Source: Escarpia spicata (Eukaryota > Annelida > Polychaeta > Sabellida > Siboglinidae). Taken from it: a DNA stretch of 64,000 bases. The stretch is from assembly GCA_963995525.1 (NCBI GenBank), contig OZ023214.1:44709359-44773358 (forward strand), in the 5' to 3' direction. Positions 34,461-47,400 of this stretch are shown piece after piece (the first letter of the stretch is position 1; every line of letters begins with the position of its first letter). A model generated the notes under the pieces. The model did not search any database, was not told where the DNA came from, and saw only the letters and a list, made by a program, of their open reading frames with translations. Position numbers and translations under genes: made by a program.

Positions 34461-35427
34461 TTACATATTAAGGCATTCATATATTGCTGTGGTGAGAATA
34501 TATACACATATTGGTAAATACACAAGAATAGCTGGCATATGTCAGTTGAAAGGTATCACAGGATACCAATTACATAAACTATAGCCAGGCACCAAGGACC
34601 ACAACGGAAACAAGTGCGAGCATTATCTTGTTTAATCCTTATATATGGTGTACTTTAACTGTATTTATATTTTTTGTATTTACACGTTTACATTTTTATA
34701 TTTAATAAAATCATCATCATTATGGTCGTCAATATAACAAATCTCAATTATTTTGCATACACTACAATGCAAATCAACAACATTCTGCAGTAATAGTATC
34801 AAAATATGCGTCACAAAACACTGTTTTTATAATTATGATCACAAATATAATACTCCGGTGTTTGACGTTCTGTTGCACGAAATTACGGATGCTCCCTGAC
34901 TAAGTTACTTGCATGATCAACAGGGGCCTATTGCCAAACCAATGTTATTTGTAATTTCGCAGCCTCACGTCATCTATTCTCTACATGTGTTGTCGCAATA
35001 ACATAGTTTATTACCAAGATCCTACGTAACCAAATACAAATTACAATGCATATCAAATATTATGCTCGTTGACACAGCCTCTGACTGAATCTCTGGCTGA
35101 TAATATGGTCATGGACTTGGTGACTGGCTTAGCCTTAGACAGTCTTAGTCTTAGACTAAGTCTTAGTCTGAGTTAGACTGCCTCGAGTCGAGTGTTGACG
35201 TTCGCAAGTTGCAATTCTCGTTGAATTAATACGCGGCTACGCGTTCTTGTTGCTAAATGACTCAGCTTCCAAGTTTAACACAATTTAAAAAAGCAATCAA
35301 GTTGTCATTACTTTCTACATATTTGTGAATTGTTAATTGAAGGTGACGTTTTGTTAAACCCATGTAATAGTAACACAAGCACTATAGTAAACAGTCTATA
35401 AAATTATATGAGTTGTGAATATTATTT
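34461..35427. other. AT-rich sequence between the possible gene and the satellite
   Basis: There are no genes. A small palindrome CTTAGTCTTAGACTAAG lies near 35146-35162. Confidence 0.5.
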
Positions 35428-35456
35428 TGTGATTTATTTATAATTCCTGTTGCTTT

Positions 35457-38400
35457 CCCTGTCATACCTCACACTCCAGGGTCAGATTCCTTGGTGTATG
35501 TGTTTCTTTGGAGTGTTTCTATTTTATCTATGGTAACTTTCCCTCTCATTCCTCACACTCCAGGGTCAGATTCCTTGGTGTATGTGTTTCTTTGGAGTGT
35601 TTCTATTTTATCTATGGTAATTTTCCCTGTAATGCCTCACACTCCAGGGTCAGATTCCTTGGTGTATGTGTTTCTTTGGAGTGTTTCTGTTTTATCTATG
35701 GTAACTTTCCCTGTCATGCCTCACACTCCAGGGTCAGATTCCTTGGTGTATGTGTTTCTTTGGAGTGTTTCTGTTTTATCTATGGTAACTTTCCCTGTCA
35801 TGCCTCACACTCCAGGGTCAGATTCCTTGGTGTATGTGTTTCTTTGGAGTGTTTCTGTTTTATCTATGGTAACTTTCCCTGTCATGCCTCACACTCCAGG
35901 GTCAGATTCCTTGGTGTATGTTTTTCTTTGGAGTGTTTCTGTTTTATCTATGGTAACTTTCCCTGTCATGCCTCACACTCCAGGATCAGATTCCTTGGTG
36001 TATGTGTTTCTTTGGAGTGTTTGTGTTTTATCTATGGTAACTTTCCCTGTCATGCCTCACACTCCAGGGTCAGATTCCTTGGTGTATGTGTTTCTTTGGA
36101 GTGTTTCTATTTTATCTATGGTAACTTTCCCTGTCATGCCTCACACTCCAGGGTCAGATTCCTTGGTGTATGTGTTTCTTTGGAGTGTTTGTGATTTATC
36201 TATGGTAACTTTCCCTGTCATTCCTCACACTCCAGGGTCAGATTCCTTGGTGTATGTGTTTCTTTGGAGTGTTTGTGATTTATCTATGGTAATTTTCCCT
36301 CTCATTCCTCACACTCCAGGGTCAGATTCCTTGGTGTATGTGTTTCTTTGGAGTGTTTCTGTTTTATCTATGGTAACTTTCCCTCTCATGCCTCACACTC
36401 CAGGGTCAGATTCATTGGTGTATGTGTTTCTTTGGAGTGTTTGTGATTTATCTATGGTAACTTTCCCTCTCATTACTCACACTCCAGGGTCAGATTCCTT
36501 GGTGAATGTGTTTCTTTGGAGTGTTTGTGATTTATCTATGGTAACTTTCCCTCTCATTCCTCACACTCCAGGGTCAGATTCCTTGGTGTATGTGTTTCTT
36601 TGGAGTGTTTCTGTTTTATCTATGGTAACTTTCCCTCTCATGCCTCACACTCCAGGGTCAGATTCCTTGCTGTATGTGTTTCTTTGGAGTGTTTGTGATT
36701 TATCTATGGTAACTTTCCCTCTCATTCCTCACACTCCAGGGTCAGATTCATTGGTGTATGTGTTTCTTTGGAGTGTTTGTGATTTATCTATGGTAACTTT
36801 CCCTCTCATTCCTCATACTCCAGGGTCAGATTCCTTGGTGTATGTGTTTCTTTGGAGTGTTTCTGTTTTATCTATGGTAACTTTCCCTGTCATGCCTCAC
36901 ACTCCAGGGTCAGATTCCTTGGTGTATGTGTTTCTTTGGAGTGTTTGTGATTTATCTTTGGTAACTTTCCCTCTCATTCCTCACACTCCAGGGTCAGATT
37001 CCTTGGTGTATGTGTTTCTTTTGAGTGTTTGTGATTTATCTATGGTAACTTTCCCTCTCATTCCTCACACTCCAGGGTCAGATTCCTTGGTGTATGTGTT
37101 TCTTTGGAGTGTTTGTGATTTATCTATGGTAATTTTCCCTCTCATTCCTCACACTCCAGGGTCAGATTCCTTGGTGTATGTGTTTCTTTGTAGTGTTTCT
37201 GTTTTATCTATGGTAACTTTCCCTGTCATTCCTCACACTCCAGGGTCAGATTCCTTGGTGTATGTGTTTCTTTGGAGTGTTTGTGATTTATCTTTGGTAA
37301 CATTCCCTGTCATTCCTCACAATCCAGGTTCAGATTCCTTGGTGTATGTGTTTCTTTGGAGTGTTTCTGTTTTATCTACGGTAACATTCCCTGTCATTCC
37401 TCACACTCCAGGGTCAGATTCCTTGGTGTATGTGTTTCTTGGGAGTGTTTCTATTTTATATATGGTAACTTTCCCTGTCATGCCTCACACTCTAGGGTCA
37501 TATTCCTTGGTGTGTGTGTTTGTTTGGAGTGTTTGTGATTTATCTATGGTAACTTTCCCTGTCATGCCTCACACTCCAGGGTCAGCTTCCTTGGTGTATG
37601 TGTTTCTTTGGAGTGTTTCTATTTTATTTATGGTAACTTTCCCTGTCATTCCTCACACTCCAAGGTCAGATTCCTTGGTGTATGTGTTTCTTTGGAGTGT
37701 TTGTGATTTATCTATTGTAACTTTCCCTCTCATTCCTCACACTCCAGGGTCAGATTCCTTGGTGTATGTGTTTCTTTGGAGTGTTTCTATTTTATCTATG
37801 GTAACTTTCCCTGTCATGCCTCACACTCCAGGGTCAGATTCCTTGGTGTATGTGTTTCTTTGGAGTGTTTCTATTTTATCTATGGTAACTTTTCCTGTCA
37901 TGCCTCACACTCCAGGGTCAGATTCCTTGGTGTATGTGTTTCTTTGGAGTGTTTGTGATTTATCTATGGTAACTTTCCCTCTCATTCCTCACACTCAAGG
38001 GTCAGATTCCTTGGTGTTTGTGTTTCTTTGGAGTGTTTCTATTTTATCTATGGTAACTTTCCCTCTCATTCCTCACACTCCAGGGTCAGATTCCTTGGTG
38101 TATGTGTTTCTTTGGAGTGTTTCTATTTTATCTATGGTAACTTTCCCTGTCATGCCTCACACTCCAGGGTCAGATTCCTTGGTGTATGTGTTTCTTTGGA
38201 GTGTTTCTATTTTATCTATGGTAACTTTCCCTGTCATGCCTCACACTCCAGTGTCAGATTCCGTGGTGAATGTTTTTCTTTGGAGTGTTTCTGTTTTATC
38301 TATGGTAACTTTCCCTGTCATGCCTCACACTCCAGGGTCAGATTCCTTGGTGTATGTGTTTCTTTGGAGTGTTTCTGTTTTATCTATGGTAACTTTCCCT

Positions 38401-41400
38401 GTCATTCCTCACACTCTAGGGTCAGATTCCGTGGTGTATGTTTTTCTTTGGAGTGTTTCTGTTTTATCTATGGTAACTTTCCCTGTCATGCCTCACACTC
38501 CAGCGTCAGATTCCTTGGTGTATGTGTTTCTTTGGAGTGTTTGTAATTTATCTATGGTAACTTTCCCTGTCATGCCTCACACTCCAGGGTCAGATTCCTT
38601 GGTGTATGTGTTTCTTTGGAGTGTTTCTATTTTATCTATGGTAACTTTCCCTGTCATGCCTCACACTCCAGGGTCAGATTCCTTGGTGTATGTGTTTCTT
38701 TGGAGTGTTTGTGATTTATCTATGGTAACTTTCCCTGTCATGCCTCACACTCCAGGGTCAGATTCCTTGGTGTATGTGTTTCTTTGGAGTGTTTCTATTT
38801 TATCTATGGTAACTTTCCCTGTCATGCCTCACACTCCAGGGTCAGATTCCTTGGTGTATGTGTTTCTTTGGAGTGTTTCTATTTTATCTCTGGTAACTTT
38901 CCCTGTCATGCCTCACACTCCAGGGTCAGATTCCTTGGTGTATGTGTTTCTTTGGAGTGTTTGTGATTTATCTATGGTAACTTTCCCTCTCATTCCTCAC
39001 ACTCCAGGTTCAGATTCCTTGGTGTATGTGTTTCTTTGGAGTGTTTCTATTTTATCTATGGTAACTTTTCCTGTCATGCCTCACACTCCAGGGTCAGATT
39101 CCTTGGTGTATGTGTTTCTTTGGAGTGTTTGTGATTTATCTATGGTAACTTTCCCTCTCATTCCTCACACTCCAGGGTCAGATTCCTTGGTGTATGTGTT
39201 TCTTTGGAGTGTTTCTGTTTTATCTATGGTAACTTTCCCTCTCATGCCTCACACTCCAGGGTCAGATTCCTTGCTGTATGTGTTTCTTTGGAGTGTTTGT
39301 GATTTATCTATGGTAACTTTACCTCTCATTCCTCACACTCCAGGGTCAGATTCATTGGTGTATGTGTTTCTTTGGAGTGTTTGTGATTTATCTATGGTAA
39401 CTTTCCCTCTCATTCCTCATACTCCAGGGTCAGATTCCTTGGTGTATGTGTTTCTTTGGAGTGTTTCTGTTTTATCTATGGTAACTTTCCCTGTCATGCC
39501 TCACACTCCAGGGTCAGATTCCTTGGTGTATGTGTTTCTTTGGAGTGTTTGTGATTTATCTTTGGTAACTTTCCCTCTCATTCCTCACACTCCAGGGTCA
39601 GATTCCTTGGTGTATGTGTTTCTTTGGAGTGTTTGTGATTTATCTATGGTAACTTTCCCTCTCATTCCTCACACTCCAGGGTCAGATTCCTTGGTGTATG
39701 TGTTTCTTTGGAGTGTTTGTGATTTATCTATGGTAATTTTCCCTCTCATTCCTCACACTCCAGTGTCAGATTCCTTGGTGTATGTGTTTCTTTGTAGTGT
39801 TTCTGTTTTATCTATGGTAACTTTCCCTGTCATTCCTCACACTCCAGGGTCAGATTCCTTGGTGTATGTGTTTCTTTGGAGTGTTTGTGATTTATCTTTG
39901 GTAACATTCCCTGTCATTCCTAACAATCCAGGTTCAGATTCCTTGGTGTATGTGTTTCTTTGGAGTGTTTCTGTTTTATCTACGGTAACATTCCCTGTCA
40001 TTCCTCACACTCCAGGGTCAGATTCCTTGGTGTATGTGTTTCTTGGGAGTGTTTCTATTTTATCTATGGTAACTTTCCCTGTCATGCCTCACACTCTAGG
40101 GTCATATTCCTTGGTGTATGTGTTTGTTTGGAGTGTTTGTGATTTATCTATGGTAACTTTCCCTGTCATGCCTCACACTCCAGGGTCAGCTTCCTTGGTG
40201 TATGTGTTTCTTTGGAGTGTTTCTGTTTTATCTATGGTAACTTTCCCTGTCATTCCTCACACTCCAGGGTCAGATTCCTTGGTGTATGTGTTTCTTTGGA
40301 GTGTTTGTGATTTATCTTTGGTAACATTCCCTGTCATTCCTCACAATCCAGGTTCAGATTCCTTGGTGTATGTGTTTCTTTGGAGTGTTTCTGTTTTATC
40401 TACGGTAACATTCCCTGTCATTCCTCACACTCCAGGGTCAGATTCCTTGGTGTATGTGTTTCTTGGGAGTGTTTCTATTTTATCTATGGTAACTTTCCCT
40501 GTCATGCCTCACACTCTAGGGTCATATTCCTTGGTGTATGTGTTTGTTTGGAGTGTTTGTGATTTATCTATGGTAACTTTCCCTGTCATGCCTCACACTC
40601 CAGGGTCAGCTTCCTTGGTGTATGTGTTTCTTTGGAGTGTTTCTATTTTATTTATGGTAACTTTCCCTGTCATTCCTCACACTCCAAGGTCAGATTCCTT
40701 GGTGTATGTGTTTCTTTGGAGTGTTTGTGATTTATCTATTGTAACTTTCCCTCTCATTCCTCACACTCCAGGGTCAGATTCCTTGGTGTATGTGTTTCTT
40801 TGGAGTGTTTCTATTTTATCTATGGTAACTTTCCCTGTCATGCCTCACACTCTAGGGTCAGATTCCTTGGTGTATGTGTTTGTTTGGAGTGTTTGTGATT
40901 TATCTATGGTAACTTTCCCTGTCATGCCTCACACTCCAGGGTCAGATTCCTTGGTGTATGTGTTTCTTTGGAGTGTTTCTATTTTATTTATGGTAACTTT
41001 CCCTGTCATTCCTCACACTCCAGGGTCAGATTCCTTGGTGTATGTGTTTCTTTGGAGTGTTTGTGATTTATCTATGGCAACTTTCCCTCTCATTCCTCAC
41101 ACTCCAGGGTCAGATTCCTTGGTGTATGTGTTTCTTTGGAGTGTTTGTGATTTATCTATGGTAACTTTCCCTCTCATTCCTCATACTCCAGGGTCAGATT
41201 CCTTGGTGTATGTGTTTCTTTGGAGTGTTTGTGATTTATCTATGGTAACTTTCCCTCTCATTCCTCACACTCCAGGGTCAGATTCCTTGGTGTATGTGTT
41301 TCTTTGGAGTGTTTCTATTTTATCTATGGTAACTTTTCCTGTCATGCCTCACACTCCAGGGTCAGATTCCTTGGTGTATGTGTTTCTTTGGAGTGTTTGT

Positions 41401-44400
41401 GATTTATCTATGGTAACTTTCCCTCTCATTCCTCACACTCCAGGGTCAGATTCCTTGGTGTATGTGTTTCTTTGGAGTGTTTCTATTTTATCTATGGTAA
41501 CTTTCCCTGTCATGCCTCACACTCCAGGGTCAGATTCCTTGGTGTATGTGTTTCTTTGGAGTGTTTCTATTTTATCTATGGTAACTTTCCCTGTCATGCC
41601 TCACACTCCAGTGTCAGATTCCGTGGTGAATGTTTTTCTTTGGAGTGTTTCTGTTTTATCTATGGTAACTTTCCCTGTCATGCCTCACACTCCAGGGTCA
41701 GATTCCTTGGTGTATGTGTTTCTTTGGAGTGTTTCTGTTTTATCTACGGTAACTTTCCCTGTCATTCCTCACACTCTAGGGTCAGATTCCGTGGTGTATG
41801 TTTTTCTTTGGAGTGTTTCTGTTTTATCTATGGTAACTTTCCCTGTCATGCCTCACACTCCAGCGTCAGATTCCTTGGTGTATGTGTTTCTTTGGAGTGT
41901 TTGTGATTTATCTATGGTAACTTTCCCTGTCATGCCTCACACTCCAGGGTCAGATTCCTTGGTGTATGTGTTTCTTTGGAGTGTTTCTATTTTATCTATG
42001 GTAACTTTCCCTGTCATGCCTCACACTCCAGGGTCAGATTCCTTGGTGTATGTGTTTCTTTGGAGTGTTTGTGATTTATCTATGGTAACTTTCCCTGTCA
42101 TGCCTCACACTCCAGGGTCAGATTCCTTGGTGTATGTGTTTCTTTGGAGTGTTTGTGATTTATCTATCGTAACTTTCCCTCTCATTCCTCACACTCCAGG
42201 GTCAGATTCCTTGGTGTATGTGTTTCTTTGGAGTGTTTCTATTTTATCTATGGTAACTTTTCCTGTCATGCCTCACACTCCAGGGTCAGATTCCTTGGTG
42301 TATGTGTTTCTTTGGAGTGTTTGTGATTTATCTATGGTAACTTTCCCTCTCATTCCTCACACTCCAGGGTCAGATTCCTTGGTGTATGTGTTTCTTTGGA
42401 GTGTTTCTATTTTATCTATGGTAACTTTCCCTGTCATGCCTCACACTCCAGGGTCAGATTCCTTGGTGTATGTGTTTCTTTGGAGTGTTTCTATTTTATC
42501 TATGGTAACTTTCCCTGTCATGCCTCACACTCCAGTGTCAGATTCCGTGGTGAATGTTTTTCTTTGCAGTGTTTCTGTTTTATCTATGGTAACTTTCCCT
42601 GTCATGCCTCACACTTCAGGGTCAGATTCCTTGGTGTATGTGTTTCTTTGGAGTGTTTCTGTTTTATCTATGGTAACTTTCCCTGTCATTCCTCACACTC
42701 TAGGGTCAGATTCCGTGGTGTATGTTTTTCTTTGGAGTGTTTCTGTTTTATCTATGGTAACTTTCCCTGTCATGCCTCACACTCCAGCGTCAGATTCCTT
42801 GGTGTATGTGTTTCTTTGGAGTGTTTGTGATTTATCTATGGTAACTTTCCCTGTCATGCCTCACACTCCAGGGTCAGATTCCTTGGTGTATGTGTTTCTT
42901 TGGAGTGTTTCTATTTTATCTATGGTAACTTTCCCTGTCATGCCTCACACTCCAGGGTCAGATTCCTTGGTGTATGTGTTTCTTTGGAGTGTTTGTGATT
43001 TATCTATGGTAACTTTCCCTGTCATGCCTCACACTCCAGGGTCAGATTCCTTGGTGTATGTGTTTCTTTGGAGTGTTTCTATTTTATCTATGGTAAATTT
43101 CCCTGTCATGCCTCACACTCCAGGGTCAGATTCCTTGGTGTATGTGTTTCTTTGGAGTGTTTCTATTTTATCTCTGGTAACTTTCCCTGTCATGCCTCAC
43201 ACTCCAGGGTCAGATTCCTTGGTGTATGTGTTTCTTTGGAGTGTTTGTGATTTATCTATGGTAACTTTCCCTCTCATTCCTCACACTCCAGGGTCAGATT
43301 CCTTGGTGTATGTGTTTCTTTGGAGTGTTTCTATTTTATCTATGGTAACTTTTCCTGTCATGCATCACACTCCAGGGTCAGATTCCTTGGTGTATGTGTT
43401 TCTTTGGAGTGTTTGTGATTTATCTATGGTAACTTTCCCTCTCATTCCTCACATTCCAGGGTCAGATTCCTTGGTGTATGTGTTTCTTTGGAGTGTTTCT
43501 ATTTTACCTATGGAAACTTTCCCTGTCATACCTCACACTCCAGGGTCAGATTCCTTGGTGTATGTGTTTCTTTGGAGTGTTTCTATTTTATCTATGGTAA
43601 CTTTCCCTCTCATTCCTCACACTCCAGGGTCAGATTCCTTGGTGTATGTGTTTCTTTGGAGTGTTTCTATTTTATCTATGGTAATTTTCCCTGTCATATC
43701 TCACACTCCAGGGTCAGATTCCTTGGTGTATGTTTTTCTTTGGAGTGTTTCTGTTTTATCTATGGTAACTTTCCCTGTCATGCCTCACTCTCCAGGGTCA
43801 GATTCCTTGGTGTATGTGTTTCTTTCGAGTGTTTGTGATTTATCTATGGTAACTTTCCCTGTCACTCCTCACACTCCAGGGTCAGATTCCTTGGTGTATG
43901 TGTTTCTTTGGAGTGTTTCTATTTTATCTATGGTAACTTTCCCTGTCATGCCTCACACTCCAGGGTCAGATTCCTTGGTGTATGTGTTTCTTTGGAGTGT
44001 TTGTGATTTATCTATGGTAACTTTCCCTGTCATGCCTCACACTCCAGGGTCAGATTCCTTAGTGTATGTGTTTCTTTGGAGTGTTTCTATTTTATCTATG
44101 GTAACTTTCCCTGTCATACCTAATACTCCAGGGTCAGATTCCTTGGTGTATGTGTTTCTTTGGAGTGTTTGTGATTTATCTATGGTAACTTTTCCTGTCA
44201 TGCCTCACACTCCAGGGTCAGATTCCTTGGTGTATGTGTTTCTTTGGAGTGTTTGTGATTTATCTATTGTAACTTTCCCTCTCATTCCTCACACTCCAGG
44301 GTCAGATTCCTTGGTGTATGTGTTTCTTTGGAGTGTTTCTATTTTATCTCTGGTAACTTTCCCTGTCATGCCTCACACTCCAGGGTCAGATTCCTTGGTG

Positions 44401-47400
44401 TATGTGTTTCTTTGGAGTGTTTGTGATTTATCTATGGTAACTTTCCCTCTCATTCCTCACACTCCAGGGTCAGATTCCTTGGTGTATGTGTTTCTTTGGA
44501 GTGTTTCTATTTTATCTATGGTAACTTTTCCTGTCATGCCTCACAGTCCAGGGTAAGATTCCTTGGTGTATGTGTTTCTTTGGAGTGTTTGTGATTTATC
44601 TATGGTAATTTTCCGTCTCATTCCTCACACTCCAGGGTCAGATTCCTTGGTGTATGTGTTTCTTTGGAGTGTTTCTGTTTTATCTATGGTAACTTTCCCT
44701 CTCATGCCTCACACTCCAGGGTCAGATTCCTTGCTGAATGTGTTTCTTTGGAGTGTTTGTGATTTATCTATGGTAACTTTCCCTCTCATTCCTCACACTC
44801 CAGGGTCAGATTCATTGGTGTATGTGTTTCTTTGGAGTGTTTGTGATTTATCTATGGTAACTTTCCCTCTCATTCCTCATACTCCAGGGTCAGATTCCTT
44901 GGTGTATGTGTTTCTTTGGAGTGTTTCTGTTTTATCTATGGTAACTTTCCCTGTCATGCCTCACACTCCAGGGTCAGATTCCTTGGTGTATGTGTTTCTT
45001 TGGAGTGTTTGTGATTTATCTTTGGTAACTTTCCCTCTCATTCCTCACACTCCAGGGTCAGATTCCTTGGTGTATGTGTTTCTTTGGAGTGTTTGTGATT
45101 TATCTATGGTAACTTTCCCTCTCATTCCTCACACTCCAGGGTCAGATTCCTTGGTGTATGTGTTTCTTTGGAGTGTTTGTAATTTATCTATGGTAATTTT
45201 CCCTCTCATTCCTCACACTCCAGGGTCAGATTCCTTGGTGTATGTGTTTCTTTGTAGTGTTTCTGTTTTATCTATGGTAACTTTCCCTGTCATTCCTCAC
45301 ACTCCAGGGTCAGATTCCTTGGTGTATGTGTTTCTTTGGAGTGTTTGTGATTTATCTTTGGTAACATTCCCTGTCATTCCTCACAATCCAGGTTCAGATT
45401 CCTTGGTGTATGTGTTTCTTTGGAGTGTTTCTGTTTTATCTACGGTAACATTCCCTGTCATTCCTCACACTCCAGGGTCAGATTCCTTGGTGTATGTGTT
45501 TCTTGGGAGTGTTTCTATTTTATCTATGGTAACTTTCCCTGTCATGCCTCACACTCTAGGGTCATATTCCTTGGTGTGTGTGTTTGTTTCGAGTGTTTGT
45601 GATTTATCTATGGTAACTTTCCCTGTCATGCCTCACACTCCAGGGTCAGCTTCCTTGGTGTATGTGTTTCTTTGGAGTGTTTCTATTTTATTTATGGTAA
45701 CTTTCCCTGTCATTCCTCACACTCCAAGGTCAGATTCCTTGGTGTATGTGTTTCTTTGGAGTGTTTGTGATTTATCTATTGTAACTTTCCCTCTCATTCC
45801 TCACACTCCAGGGTCAGATTCCTTGGTGTATGTGTTTCTTTGGAGTGTTTCTATTTTATCTATGGTAACTTTCCCTGTCATGCCTCACACTCCAGGGTCA
45901 GATTCCTTGGTGTATGTGTTTCTTTGGAGTGTTTGTGATTTATCTATGGTAACTTTCCCTGTCATGCCTCACACTCCAGGGTCAGATTCCTTGGTGTATG
46001 TGTTTCTTTGGAGTGTTTCTATTTTATCTATGGTAAATTTCCCTGTCATGCCTCACACTCCAGGGTCAGATTCCTTGGTGTATGTGTTTCTTTGGAGTGT
46101 TTCTATTTTATCTCTGGCAACTTTCCCTGTCATGCCTCACACTCCAGGGTCAGATTCCTTGGTGTATGTGTTTCTTTGGAGTGTTTGTGATTTATCTATG
46201 GTAACTTTCCCTCTCATTCCTCACACTCCAGGGTCAGATTCCTTGGTGTATGTGTTTCTTTGGAGTGTTTCTATTTTATCTATGGTAACTTTTCCTGTCA
46301 TGCATCACACTCCAGGGTCAGATTCCTTGGTGTATGTGTTTCTTTGGAGTGTTTGTGATTTATCTATGGTAACTTTCCCTCTCATTCCTCACATTCCAGG
46401 GTCAGATTCCTTGGTGTATGTGTTTCTTTGGAGTGTTTCTATTTTACCTATGGAAACTTTCCCTGTCATACCTCACACTCCAGGGTCAGATTCCTTGGTG
46501 TATGTGTTTCTTTGGAGTGTTTCTATTTTATCTTTGGTAACTTTCCCTCTCATTCCTCACACTCCAGGGTCAGATTCCTTGGTGTATGTGTTTCTTTGGA
46601 GTGTTTCTATTTTATCTATGGTAATTTTCCCTGTCATATCTCACACTCCAGGGTCAGATTCCTTGGTGTATGTGGTTCTTTGGAGTGTTTATGTTTTATC
46701 TATGGTAACTTTCCCTGTCATGCCTCACACTCCAGGGTCAGATTCCTTGGTGTATGTTTTTCTTTGGAGTGTTTCTGTTTTATCTATGGTAACTTTCCCT
46801 GTCATGCCTCACTCTCCAGGGTCAGATTCCTTGGTGTATGTGTTTCTTTCGAGTGTTTGTGATTTATCTATGGTAACTTTCCCTGTCACTCCTCACACTC
46901 CAGGGTCAGATTCCTTGGTGTATGTGTTTCTTTGGAGTGTTTCTATTTTATCTATGGTAACTTTCCCTGTCATGCCTCACACTCCAGGGTCAGATTCATT
47001 GGTGTATGTGTTTCTTTGGAGTGTTTGTGATTTATCTATGGTAACTTTCCCTGTCATGCCTCACACTCCAGGGTCAGATTCCTTAGTGTATGTGTTTCTT
47101 TGGAGTGTTTCTATTTTATCTATGGTAACTTTCCCTGTCATACCTCATACTCCAGGGTCAGATTCCTTGGTGTATGTGTTTCTTTGGAGTGTTTGTGATT
47201 TATCTATGGTAACTTTTCCTGTCATGCCTCACACTCCAGGGTCAGATTCCTTGGTGTATGTGTTTCTTTGGAGTGTTTGTGATTTATCTATTGTAATTTT
47301 CCCTCTCATTCCTCACACTCCAGGGTCAGATTCCTTGGTGTATGTGTTTCTTTGGAGTGTTTCTATTTTATCTCTGGTAACTTTCCCTGTCATGCCTCAC

